This document shows, piece by piece, positions 40,879 to 50,297 of a stretch of DNA of 50,317 nucleotides (position 1 is the stretch's first letter; every line of letters begins with the position of its first letter). The DNA is from Burkholderiales bacterium (GTDB lineage Bacteria; Pseudomonadota; Gammaproteobacteria; Burkholderiales; Casimicrobiaceae): NCBI GenBank assembly GCA_020851255.1, contig JADZDA010000047.1, positions 1-50,317 of the forward strand, given 5' to 3'. The translations under genes and the position numbers were made by a program. Under the pieces are notes generated by a model. That model was given only the letters and a program-made list of their open reading frames with translations. It had not been told where the DNA came from and ran no database searches.

Positions 40879-41850
40879 ATGCACATCCTCGTCACCGGCG
40901 GCGCCGGATTCCTCGGCCGCCGCCTCGCCCGCGCGATCCTCGCGCGGGGCACGCTCGCCGGACCCGACGACCGCCAGCACCCGGTCGCCCGGATCACGCT
41001 CGCCGACGTCGTCGCCGCCGACCTGCCCGATCCGCGCGTGTCCTCGCTGGTCGGCGACCTCGCCGACCCCGCGCTCCTCGATCGCGCGTTCGCCGGCGGT
41101 GTCGACAGCGTGTTCCATCTCGCGGCGGTGGTGAGCGGCGAGGCCGAGGCGAATTTCGACCTCGGGTGGCGCGTCAACGTCGACGCGATGCGCGCGCTGC
41201 TCGAACGCTGCCGCGCGCCCGGCACGTCGCCCCGGTTCGTGTTCGCGAGTTCGTGCGCCGCGTTCGGCGGGCCGCTGCCCGCGCGGCTGCCCGACGACCA
41301 GATGCCCGTGCCGCAGTCGTCGTACGGAACGCAGAAGGTCGTCGGCGAATACCTGGTCCACGACTACACGCGCAAGGGGTTCCTCGACGGGCGCAGCCTG
41401 CGGCTGCCGACGGTGACGGTGCGCCCCGGCAAGCCGAACAAGGCGGCCTCGTCGTTCGCGAGCGGCATCGTCCGCGAGCCGCTCGCCGGCGTCGAATCGG
41501 TCTGCCCGGTCGCGCCGGAAACGAAGATGTGGCTCACCTCGCCGGCGACGGTCGTCGACAACCTGATCGCCGGCCACGAGGCGCCGGCGAGCGCGTTCGG
41601 CCACACGCGCAGCGTGAACCTCCCCGGCATCTCGGTCACCGTGCGCCAGATGGTCGACGCGCTGCGACGCGTGGCCGGCGACGCGGTCGCCGACCGCGTG
41701 ACCTGGAAACGCGACCCGGCGATCGAACGCATCGTGCTCACCTGGCCGGCCGACTTCGAGGCGAAGCTCGCCCGGGCGCTCGGCATGCGCGCGGACGCGG
41801 ACTTCGAGAGCATCGTGCGCGCGTACGTCGCCGAATCCGTCCGGCGCTGA
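40879..41850 (+). CDS. denD: NAD-dependent epimerase/dehydratase, D-erythronate dehydrogenase-like
   Basis: Extended SDR of 323 residues. HILVTGGAGFLGRRLARAIL gives the TGxxGxxG nucleotide loop, VDSVFHLAAVVSGEAEANFD the strand-four region, FASSCAAFGG the Ser, and SSYGTQKVVGEYL the YxxxK catalytic pair. TVTVRPGKPNKAASSFASGI and PVAPETKMWLTSPATVVDNL are hallmark segments of the DenD group, which oxidises D-erythronate at C2. No other tetronate catabolism gene (kinase, aldolase) is in the window, so the physiological substrate is open. Confidence 0.85.
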   Translation: MHILVTGGAGFLGRRLARAILARGTLAGPDDRQHPVARITLADVVAADLPDPRVSSLVGDLADPALLDRAFAGGVDSVFHLAAVVSGEAEANFDLGWRVNVDAMRALLERCRAPGTSPRFVFASSCAAFGGPLPARLPDDQMPVPQSSYGTQKVVGEYLVHDYTRKGFLDGRSLRLPTVTVRPGKPNKAASSFASGIVREPLAGVESVCPVAPETKMWLTSPATVVDNLIAGHEAPASAFGHTRSVNLPGISVTVRQMVDALRRVAGDAVADRVTWKRDPAIERIVLTWPADFEAKLARALGMRADADFESIVRAYVAESVRR

Positions 41851-41864
41851 ACCGGACCGCGCGC

Positions 41865-41879
41865 CGCGGCCAGGCCGCG
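41865..41879. terminator. GC hairpin between convergent denD-like gene and hemC
   Basis: CGCGG-CCAGG-CCGCG can fold into a 5-bp stem with a 5-base loop in the 40-base gap between the two stop codons. It has no U-run, and such short GC stems arise easily at this composition. Confidence 0.25.
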
Positions 41880-41890
41880 CCCGGCCTCCG

Positions 41891-42841
41891 CTACGCGGAA
41901 ATGAAGCGCTGCGCGCCGCGCGCGAGGAACTCGTCGGCGAGCGCGCGTCCGAGCGCCTCGGCCTGCGCCATCGGTCCCGACTCGGGATCGAGCGCCGCCG
42001 TGCGCTCGCCGCGCAGGATGTCGGTGCCGTCGCGCGAGGCGATGAGCCCCCGCAGCCACAGCTCGCCGCCGCGGAACGTCGCGTAGCCGCCGATCGGCGT
42101 GTGGCAGCTTCCCGAGAGCGCGTGCGAAAACGCGCGCTCGGCGGTGATCGCGAGCAGCGTCGGGTGGTGGATGAGCGGCTTCAGCCACTCGATGACGTCG
42201 GCGCGCGCGATCGGGCATTCGAGCGCGAGCGCGCCCTGCCCGACCGCCGGCAGGAACACCCCGGGGTCGAGGAGCGCGGAGGCGCGGTGACCCTGCTCGA
42301 GGCGATTGAGGCCCGCCGCCGCGAGGATCATCGCGTCGTACTGGCCTTCGTCGAGTTTTTTCACGCGCGTGTTGACGTTGCCGCGCAGCAGCTTCACCTT
42401 GAGCGTCGGCCGCCGCTCGCGCAACTGCGCCTCGCGGCGCAGGCTCGACGTGCCGACGACCGCGCCGTCGGGCAGCGCGTCGATCGAGGCCCAGGCGTTG
42501 CAGACCAGCGCGTCGCGCGGATCCTCGCGGATCGGCACCGCGGCGATGGTGAAGCCGGGCGCCATCTCCATCGGCATGTCCTTCAGCGAATGGACGGCGA
42601 AGTCCGCGCGCCCCTCGAGCATCGCCGTCTCGATCTCCTGGATGAACAGCCCCTTGCCGCCGATCTCGGCGAGCGGCTGGTCGAGCACGCGGTCGCCCTG
42701 TGTCGTGATGCCGCGCAGCATCACGTCGCATTCCGGGTAGATCGCGAGCAGCCGGTCGCGGATGTACTGGGCGTGACACAGCGACAGCGCCGATTTGCGC
42801 AGCGCGACCAGCAGCTGTCGGGGAGGGTCGGGAGAGTGCAT
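41891..42841 (-). CDS. hemC: Hydroxymethylbilane synthase (porphobilinogen deaminase)
   Basis: Enzyme of 316 residues that condenses four porphobilinogens. Landmarks are LLVALRKSALSLCHAQYIRD, the active-site region FIQEIETAMLEGRADFAVHS and LKDMPMEMAPGF, GTSSLRREAQLRERRP, LRGNVNTRVKKLDEGQYDAM, and LSGSCHTPIGGYA with the Cys that carries the dipyrromethane cofactor. An extended -10 at 42899-42907 gives a leader near 57 bases. The gene is the first of the heme set on the complement, but hemD is 7.2 kb further on, with seven unrelated genes between them. Confidence 0.96.
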   Translation of the reverse strand: MHSPDPPRQLLVALRKSALSLCHAQYIRDRLLAIYPECDVMLRGITTQGDRVLDQPLAEIGGKGLFIQEIETAMLEGRADFAVHSLKDMPMEMAPGFTIAAVPIREDPRDALVCNAWASIDALPDGAVVGTSSLRREAQLRERRPTLKVKLLRGNVNTRVKKLDEGQYDAMILAAAGLNRLEQGHRASALLDPGVFLPAVGQGALALECPIARADVIEWLKPLIHHPTLLAITAERAFSHALSGSCHTPIGGYATFRGGELWLRGLIASRDGTDILRGERTAALDPESGPMAQAEALGRALADEFLARGAQRFISA

Positions 42842-42898
42842 CGTCGCGGTCTCGTCGGGTGGGCCGGCGGCCGCTGCCGCGCGTCCGGGCAGCGGCGG

Positions 42899-42907
42899 AT
42901 TCTAGCA
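42899..42907 (-). promoter_or_regulatory. Extended -10 element for hemC
   Basis: On the complement TGCTAGAATCCG lies about 57 bases before the hemC ATG, 29 bases from the end of the upstream regulator gene. It is the same word as before hemX and hemD. Confidence 0.5.
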
Positions 42908-42935
42908 CCCCGGCGCGGGCCGCCCGGGCCGCCGA

Positions 42936-43748
42936 TCAGATGCGCGCGATCCAGCGCGGTCCGGCACTCTCGCGGTCGCGCGAGAGGGTCACGCGGTACT
43001 CGTAGCGATCGGGCCGATAGAGCGCCGTCAGGAACTCGACCGGCCGGCCGCGCGGGTCGCGCACGACGCGGTTCATCGCCATCAGCGGCGTGCCCACGTC
43101 GACCTTGAGTCGTCGCGCCACGTCGAGGTCCGCGGCGACCGCGGACAGTCGCTGGTCGGCGCTCGCCGCCGACACGCCGGCCGCCTCGAGCACCGCGATC
43201 ACCGTCCGGTTTCCCAGCCCCTCCTCGGTCACGAGGTCGGCTTCCGGCGCGGGAAGGTGGCAGACGGTGTACGAGAAGGGCCCGCGCGCGTCGCTGCGCA
43301 CCCGCTCGATCCGCAGGCCCGGTGCGCCCGCGGACTGCTCGAGCGCCGCCGCCGCCTCGGCGGAGAGCGCCCCGCGCGCGTAGGCGAGCACGCGCACGCG
43401 CGTGTCGCGCTCGAAATCGCGGACGTTCTCGAGGAAGCCGGCGAAGCTCTCGCGCACCGGGCGCGGCGGCGCCGGCAGCGCGAACGTCCCCCGGCCCTGC
43501 TCGCGCGCGATCAGCCGCTCGTCCTGGAGCATCGCGAGCGCCTTGCGCACGGTCACGCGCGACACACGGAACGACCCGGCGAACGCCTCCTCGGTCGGCA
43601 TCGGCGTCCCCGGCGGCCACTCGCCTTCGCGGATGCGCCGCTGGATGACCGCGTAGACCTTGTAGTAGCGCGGGACGAAGTCCGACGCCGAACGCTCGAC
43701 CGCCGGCCGGCGCGCCGCGGACGCCCCGGGCGCCGTGCGCCGGTTCAT
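42936..43748 (-). CDS. GntR-family (HutC subfamily) transcriptional regulator with UTRA domain
   Basis: Regulator of 270 residues. After a 25-residue basic leader the winged helix-turn-helix reads YYKVYAVIQRRIREGEWPPG, PMPTEEAFAGSFRVSRVTVR and KALAMLQDERLIAREQGRGT, a textbook GntR domain. The UTRA ligand domain follows with VRIERVRS-type strands, SYTVCHLPAPEADLV and VVRDPRGRPVEFLTALYRPDRYEYRV. It shares an ATGA overlap with the RidA-like gene upstream, so it is the third gene of an ALDH-RidA-GntR operon. The AT-rich inverted repeat at 45838-45863 is its likely operator. Confidence 0.9.
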   Translation of the reverse strand: MNRRTAPGASAARRPAVERSASDFVPRYYKVYAVIQRRIREGEWPPGTPMPTEEAFAGSFRVSRVTVRKALAMLQDERLIAREQGRGTFALPAPPRPVRESFAGFLENVRDFERDTRVRVLAYARGALSAEAAAALEQSAGAPGLRIERVRSDARGPFSYTVCHLPAPEADLVTEEGLGNRTVIAVLEAAGVSAASADQRLSAVAADLDVARRLKVDVGTPLMAMNRVVRDPRGRPVEFLTALYRPDRYEYRVTLSRDRESAGPRWIARI

Positions 43749-44161
43749 TCGCGGCCGCCGTCGGCCGGCAGGCGCGCGATCGCCTTGACCTCGAGCAGGA
43801 GACCCGGCGCCGCGAGCGCCGTGACGCCCACGCAGGTCACCGGGAAGCGCGCGGCGGGCAGGTAACGGTCCTTGACCGCGCGGAAGAGCGCCCAGTGGCG
43901 CTCGAAGTCGACGTGGAAAGTCGTGAGGTCGACGATATCGTCGAATCCGCAGCCGGCCTCGGCGAGGACCAGGCGCAGGTTGTCGAAGCTCGCGGCGAAC
44001 TGCCGTTCGGGATCCTCGATGATCCGCAGATCGGCGGTGCGGCCGACCTGGCCGGCGACGAACAGGAAGCCGCCGGCGGCGAGCCCGGGCAGGTAGCCGC
44101 GCGTCTCGGGGATCGCGCGCATCGGCGCGGGGATGATCGGTCGGCGGTCCAGGCGGTCCAT
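43745..44161 (-). CDS. RidA/YjgF-family protein
   Basis: Small protein of 138 residues of the Rid family. GGFLFVAGQVGRTADLRI, NLRLVLAEAGCGFDDIVDLT and the C-terminal CVGVTALAAPGLLLEVKAIA match; the terminal part has the Val/Glu-Ala-Ile pattern, but the Arg that defines imine-deaminating RidA is not evident (FPVTCVGV where RidA has R-x-x), so it may be of a different Rid subgroup. It lies between an aldehyde dehydrogenase and a GntR regulator, a setting typical for amino or aromatic compound degradation in which unstable enamines or imines arise. The ATG at 44161 has GGAG eight bases upstream. Confidence 0.8.
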   Translation of the reverse strand: MDRLDRRPIIPAPMRAIPETRGYLPGLAAGGFLFVAGQVGRTADLRIIEDPERQFAASFDNLRLVLAEAGCGFDDIVDLTTFHVDFERHWALFRAVKDRYLPAARFPVTCVGVTALAAPGLLLEVKAIARLPADGGRE

Positions 44162-44235
44162 CGAAAGGCTCCGGCGGAATTGGTGACGAGTGCGGCAACG
44201 GATCCGGCGCGGGAACGGCGGTCGCGCCGCGGCGA

Positions 44236-45789
<1,554 letters not shown>

Positions 45790-45803
45790 CGGGGTCGTGG
45801 GCG

Positions 45804-45825
45804 CCGGCCGCGAAAGCGCGGCCGG
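45804..45825 (-). promoter_or_regulatory. Perfect 9-bp hairpin in the leader of the ALDH operon
   Basis: CCGGCCGCG-AAAG-CGCGGCCGG is a 9-bp perfect stem with a 4-base loop, 15 bases upstream of the ALDH ATG and between it and the AT-rich operator. If the transcript starts near the operator, this hairpin is in the 5' leader and could limit translation. Its function is inferred. Confidence 0.45.
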
Positions 45826-45837
45826 ATCCGCTCGATT

Positions 45838-45863
45838 GGTATTATCATACGAACATTAACACC
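45838..45863. promoter_or_regulatory. AT-rich inverted repeat, likely GntR operator, with -10-like words on both strands
   Basis: GGTATTA (45838-45844) and TAACACC (45857-45863) form an inverted repeat with one mismatch and a 12-base gap in the 264-base divergent region. It is the most AT-rich spot of the window. TATTAT on the + strand (45840-45845) and GATAAT/TATGAT on the complement give possible -10 elements for both directions. A HutC-type regulator is encoded in the minus-strand operon, so binding here would control both operons. The remaining region 45864-46053 holds only the ABC gene's leader. Confidence 0.6.
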
Positions 45864-46053
45864 ATTGCCGGGACCCGGGGGCGGGCGCCGGTCCGGACCC
45901 GGCGGCCGGCGCGTCCTCGACCTGCCGTTCGCCGGGCCGGCCCGCGGCTCGGTATGCTGGCGATGGACTGCCGGTGGTCCGGGTGTTCCGGCGCGCAGCC
46001 GTGGCGCCGGCCGGCGGGGTACCCGCGTGCTTTTCCAACCAGGAGACGTTTCG

Positions 46054-47109
46054 ATGCCGATGCTCACGTGCACTGCGAAGTCGAAAACCCTCGCGACCGC
46101 CGCGTTCGCGCTCGCCGCGCTCTCGCTCGCCGGAACCCCGCACGCGCGCGACCTGATGATCGTCGGCTTCGGCGGCGGCTTCCAGGACAACGCCCGTCCC
46201 CACCTGTTCCAGGGCTACGCCAAGGCCACCGGGCAGACGGTGAAGGACGACGTCTACAACGGCGAGATGGCCAAGGTCTACTCGATGGTCAAGGCGAAGG
46301 ACGTGACCTGGGACGTGATCATGGTCGAAGCCCCCGAGCTCGTCCGCGGCTGCGAGGACGGCGTGTTCGAGAAGATCGACTGGTCGGTGGTGAAGAAGGA
46401 CAAGTTCATCCCCGGCGGCACGTCGCCCTGCGGTGCGGGCTCGGTGCTCTGGGGCGTGACGCTCTTCTACGACCAGAACCGCGTCAAGGACGGTCCGGAC
46501 ACCTACGCGAAGCTCTGGGATACGCGGACCTACCCGGGCAAGCGGTCGTTCCGCAACGGCCCGAAGATGACGCTCGAGATCGCGCTGCTCGCCGACGGCG
46601 TCGCCCCCGCCGATGTGTACAAGGTGCTCGCGACGCCCGCCGGGCAGCAGCGCGCGTTCGACAAGCTCGACCAGATCAAGAAGGACGTCGTCTGGTGGAA
46701 ATCGGGCACGCAGCCGGTGCAGCTCGTCGGCAGCGGCGAAGTGGCCTACGCGGTCGGCTACACCGGCCGGATCGCGCGCGCCAACGACGGCGGCGCGAAG
46801 TACCCGCTGCTGTGGAAGACGCTGGTCTACTCGGTCGACTACTGGGCGGTCGTCAAGGGTTCGCCGAACGCGAAGGAAGGCATGAAGATGATCGACTGGA
46901 TCACCGACGCGAAGCCGCTGGTCGCGTTGTCGGAGACCTGGGCGGTCTCGCCGGCCAACGCCGAGGCCGCGGCCAACCCCAAGCTGCGCGAGAAGAACCC
47001 GGCGATGCTCTCGGCGTACGCGTCGCAGGGGCTGTTCATCGACACCGAGTTCTGGGTCGCCAACGGCGAGGACCTCGAGAAGAAGTTCAACGCCTGGGTC
47101 GCGAAGTAG
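46054..47109 (+). CDS. ABC transporter substrate-binding protein, spermidine/putrescine (PotD) type
   Basis: Periplasmic binding protein of 351 residues with a signal peptide (positive start, then TAAFALAALSLAG, cleavage near HARD). The mature part starts LMIVGFGGGFQDNARPHLF, and VKDDVYNGEMAKVYSMVKAK, DVIMVEAPELV, VLWGVTLFYDQNRVKDGPDT and the terminal KMIDWITDAKP match PotD-like proteins of the extracellular solute-binding family 1. AGGAGA at 46041-46046 precedes the ATG. It is the first gene of a four-gene importer operon. The ligand is likely an amine or amino acid derivative but cannot be fixed. Confidence 0.9.
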   Translation: MPMLTCTAKSKTLATAAFALAALSLAGTPHARDLMIVGFGGGFQDNARPHLFQGYAKATGQTVKDDVYNGEMAKVYSMVKAKDVTWDVIMVEAPELVRGCEDGVFEKIDWSVVKKDKFIPGGTSPCGAGSVLWGVTLFYDQNRVKDGPDTYAKLWDTRTYPGKRSFRNGPKMTLEIALLADGVAPADVYKVLATPAGQQRAFDKLDQIKKDVVWWKSGTQPVQLVGSGEVAYAVGYTGRIARANDGGAKYPLLWKTLVYSVDYWAVVKGSPNAKEGMKMIDWITDAKPLVALSETWAVSPANAEAAANPKLREKNPAMLSAYASQGLFIDTEFWVANGEDLEKKFNAWVAK

Positions 47110-47125
47110 CACGCCGGCCGGACCG

Positions 47126-48310
47126 ATGGCGTCGCGGACGCATCTCGCGGCGGCGGCGCTGATCGCCCCGGTCGCGCTGCTGGTCGTCGCGACGTTCGTC
47201 GTCCCGCTCGCCGTCGCGCTCCACACGGCGATCGCCAATCCCGAAGTCCGCGAGACGCTGCCGGCGACCAGCGCGGCGCTCGCGGGCTGGGACGGCGCGG
47301 GGCTGCCGCCCGAGGCCGCGTACGCCGCGGTCTCGCGCGAGCTCGCCGACGCGCAGGAGCGCCAGCAGATCGGCCCGCTCGCGCGGCGCCTGAACTTCGA
47401 GCAGACCGGGTTGCGCGCGCTGCTCCTCAAGACCGCACGTGCGCACGCCGGGCTCGCCCCGCCGTACCGGGACGCGCTCGCCGCGCTGGACCCGCGCTGG
47501 GCCGACCCGGCGCTCTGGCGGCTGCTGAAACGCAACGCGTCGGCGACGACTCCGCTCTACCTGTTGCGCTCGGTCGACCTCACGCTCACGCCGGCCGGCG
47601 ACGTCGCGCGCGCGCCGGCGGACGAGGCGATCTTCCTGCGCCTGTTCGGCCGCACGTTCGAGATCAGCCTGTGGGTCACGCTGCTGTGCGTGCTGATCGC
47701 CTACCCGGCCGCCTACACGATGGCGCGGCTGCCGCAGCGCTGGGCGAACGTGGCGCTGACGCTCGTGCTCGTGCCGTTCTGGACCTCGATCCTCGTGCGC
47801 ACGACCGCCTGGTTCATCCTGCTGCAGCGCGAGGGTCCGGTCAACGCGTTGCTGCTCGCACTCGGCGTCGTCGAGGCGCCGGTCGCGATGATCTTCAACC
47901 GCTTCGCCGTCTACGTGGCGATGGTGCACGTGCTGCTGCCTTTCGCGATCCTGCCGCTCTACAGCGTGATGAAAGGCATCGATCCCGCCTACGCCCGCGC
48001 CGCGGCGTCGCTGGGCGCGCCGCCGTGGCGGCGGTTCCTGCGCGTCACCCTGCCGCTGTCGATGCCGGGCGTCGCGGCCGCCGCGCTGATGGTGTTCATG
48101 CTGGCCGTGGGTTTCTACATCACGCCTTCGCTCGTCGGCGGGCCCGACGACCAGATGGTCAGCACGTTCATCGCGTTCTACACGAACAACACGATCAACT
48201 GGGGCATGTCGGCCGCGCTCGCGACGCTGCTGCTCGCCGCGACCGCCGCGATCGTCGTCGTGGCCCGCTACGCGCTGCCCGGCGTGTCCGCGAAGGGAAT
48301 CCGCCTGTGA
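47126..48310 (+). CDS. ABC transporter permease (PotB type) with long periplasmic insertion
   Basis: Membrane permease of 394 residues, about 110 longer than PotB. The first helix (AALIAPVALLVVATFVVPLA) is followed by a polar region of about 140 residues (35-170) that is helical and Arg/Ala/Leu-rich. The remaining five helices are of the usual kind, with the ATPase-contact EAA loop YARAAASLGAPPWRRFLRVT. This extended form occurs in several proteobacterial PotB-like permeases. The gene starts 16 bases after the binding protein and its TGA overlaps the next GTG. Confidence 0.9.
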   Translation: MASRTHLAAAALIAPVALLVVATFVVPLAVALHTAIANPEVRETLPATSAALAGWDGAGLPPEAAYAAVSRELADAQERQQIGPLARRLNFEQTGLRALLLKTARAHAGLAPPYRDALAALDPRWADPALWRLLKRNASATTPLYLLRSVDLTLTPAGDVARAPADEAIFLRLFGRTFEISLWVTLLCVLIAYPAAYTMARLPQRWANVALTLVLVPFWTSILVRTTAWFILLQREGPVNALLLALGVVEAPVAMIFNRFAVYVAMVHVLLPFAILPLYSVMKGIDPAYARAAASLGAPPWRRFLRVTLPLSMPGVAAAALMVFMLAVGFYITPSLVGGPDDQMVSTFIAFYTNNTINWGMSAALATLLLAATAAIVVVARYALPGVSAKGIRL

Positions 48311-49143
48311 GCGGCCGCCGCGGCGCGCGCCAGCCGGCGCGCTTCCTGCTCGCGGCCACGACGATCGCGATCCTCGCGTTCCTCGTCGCGCCGATCGTCG
48401 TCGTCCTGCCTCTGTCGCTGTCGTCGGGCGAGCTGCTGACGCTGCCGGTGCCCGGCTACTCGCTGCGCTGGTACCGCGACTTCTTCACGAGCGACCAGTG
48501 GCTGCTCGCGACGAGGAACAGCTTCGTCGTCGGCATCGCGACCGCGGTCGTCGCCACGGTGCTGGGCACGCTGGGTGCGCTCGGCGTCTTCCTCGGCCGG
48601 TTCCGCGGCAAGGCCCTGCTCGTGGGCCTGCTCTCGACGCCGATGGTCGTGCCGGTCGTCGTGACCGCCGCGGCCGTCTACTTCGCCTTCGCGCTGGTCG
48701 GACTCAACAACACGCTGACCGGCCTCGTGCTCGCGCACACGGTGCTGTCGGTGCCCTACGTGCTGATCACCGTGCTCGCGACGCTGCAGACGTTCGACCG
48801 CAACCTGCTGAAGGCGGCGGCGACGCTGGGCGCGCCCCCGCACGTCGCCTTCGTCCGCGTGGTGCTGCCTTCGATCGCGCCCGGTGTCGCGACCGGCGCG
48901 CTGTTCGCGTTCGCGACCTCGTTCGACGAGCTGATCGTCGCGCTGTTCGTCGCGAGCCCGGCCCAGTTCACGCTGCCGCGCCAGATGTTCGCCGGCCTGC
49001 GCGAGTTCCTGAGCCCGACGATCGCCGCCGCCGCCGTGCTGCTCATCGGCTGCTCGCTCGTGCTGCTCGCGCTCAACGAGTGGGTCCGCGCCCGCGCGAA
49101 CGCGCGCACGCGCCCGGCCACGGCGTCGGAGGACCGGGCGTGA
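48307..49143 (+). CDS. ABC transporter permease (PotC type)
   Basis: Second permease, 278 residues with six helices: FLLAATTIAILAFLVAPIVV at the start, SLRWYRDFFTSDQWLLATRN as the conserved PotC segment, and an EAA loop LLKAAATLGAPPHVAFVRVV. The GTG start (48307) overlaps the PotB stop. It forms the transmembrane pore with the previous permease. The C-terminus is Arg/Ala-rich, and the stop overlaps the GTG of the ATPase gene. Confidence 0.92.
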   Translation: MSGRRGARQPARFLLAATTIAILAFLVAPIVVVLPLSLSSGELLTLPVPGYSLRWYRDFFTSDQWLLATRNSFVVGIATAVVATVLGTLGALGVFLGRFRGKALLVGLLSTPMVVPVVVTAAAVYFAFALVGLNNTLTGLVLAHTVLSVPYVLITVLATLQTFDRNLLKAAATLGAPPHVAFVRVVLPSIAPGVATGALFAFATSFDELIVALFVASPAQFTLPRQMFAGLREFLSPTIAAAAVLLIGCSLVLLALNEWVRARANARTRPATASEDRA

Positions 49144-50297
49144 GCGGCACGACGTCCCGTTCGAAGGCTGCGACAGGCCCGGCGGCGACTCCCCGGAACG
49201 ATTCCGGGGCGCCCATCGTGCGGTTCGACGGCGTCTCCAAGACCTACGACGGCCGCACGGACGTGGTGCGCGCGCTCGATCTCGCGCTCGCGCCCGGCGA
49301 GTTCCTGACGCTGCTGGGGCCGTCCGGCTCGGGCAAGACGACGACGCTGATGATGCTCGCGGGCTTCGAGGAGCCGACCCGCGGGTCGATCTGGATCGAG
49401 GGCCGCCGGATCGACCACGTGCCGCCGCACAAGCGCGGCATCGGCATGGTGTTCCAGAACTACGCGCTGTTCCCGCACATGACGGTCGCCGAGAACCTCG
49501 CGTTCCCCCTGCAGATGCATGGCGTGCCGCGCGACCGGGTGCCCGCGCGCGTCCGGCGCGCGCTGGAGATGGTGCGCCTGCCGGACCTGGGCGGGCGTCG
49601 CCCCGCCCAGCTCTCCGGCGGCCAGCAGCAGCGGGTCGCCGTCGCCCGGGCGCTCGTCTACGAGCCGCGCATCGTCCTGATGGACGAACCGCTGGGCGCG
49701 CTCGACAAGCAGCTGCGCGAGCAGATGCAGCTCGAGATCAAGCACCTGCACGAGAGCCTCGGCCTCACCGTCGTGTACGTGACGCACGACCAGTCCGAGG
49801 CGCTGACGATGTCCGATCGCATCGCGGTGTTCCACCACGGCATCGTCCAGCAGCTCGCCACGCCCGCCGAACTCTACGAGCGTCCGGCCAACGCGTTCGT
49901 CGCCTCGTTCATCGGCGAGAGCAACCGCCTGGACGGCACGATCGACGCGCGCGACGCCGCGGCCTGCCGCGTGCGACTGCCCGACGGCAGCATGCTCCAG
50001 GCGACGCCGGTCGGCGACCTCGCCGCCGGCGCGGCGGTGGTCGTGTCGGTGCGCCCGGAATCGATCCGATTCTCCGGCGCGAACGGCGGCGACGGCACGG
50101 CGAACCGGCGCGACGCGCGCGTCGTCGAGACGATCTACCTGGGCGACCACGCCAAGGTGCGCGTCGCGCTCGACGGCGGCGCGACGTTCGTCGTCAAGGT
50201 CGCCACGCGCGAGGCGGCCGGACTCGCGCGCGACGACGGCGTCGCGCTCGCGTGGGACGCCGCCGCGTGCCTCGCTGTCCCGCCCGAATCCCGATGA
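49140..50297 (+). CDS. ABC transporter ATPase (PotA type)
   Basis: ATP-binding subunit of 385 residues. Walker A is GPSGSGKTT, the Q-loop VFQNYALFPHM, the signature LSGGQQQRVAVARAL, Walker B IVLMDEPLGALD and the H-loop YVTHDQSEAL. A C-terminal TOBE domain (residues about 290-380) contains VSVRPESIRF. A 25-residue Ser/Thr/Ala-rich stretch precedes the domain; the GTG at 49140 overlaps the PotC stop, though a start further downstream is possible. It powers the importer formed with the three preceding gene products. Confidence 0.93.
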   Translation: MSGTTSRSKAATGPAATPRNDSGAPIVRFDGVSKTYDGRTDVVRALDLALAPGEFLTLLGPSGSGKTTTLMMLAGFEEPTRGSIWIEGRRIDHVPPHKRGIGMVFQNYALFPHMTVAENLAFPLQMHGVPRDRVPARVRRALEMVRLPDLGGRRPAQLSGGQQQRVAVARALVYEPRIVLMDEPLGALDKQLREQMQLEIKHLHESLGLTVVYVTHDQSEALTMSDRIAVFHHGIVQQLATPAELYERPANAFVASFIGESNRLDGTIDARDAAACRVRLPDGSMLQATPVGDLAAGAAVVVSVRPESIRFSGANGGDGTANRRDARVVETIYLGDHAKVRVALDGGATFVVKVATREAAGLARDDGVALAWDAAACLAVPPESR

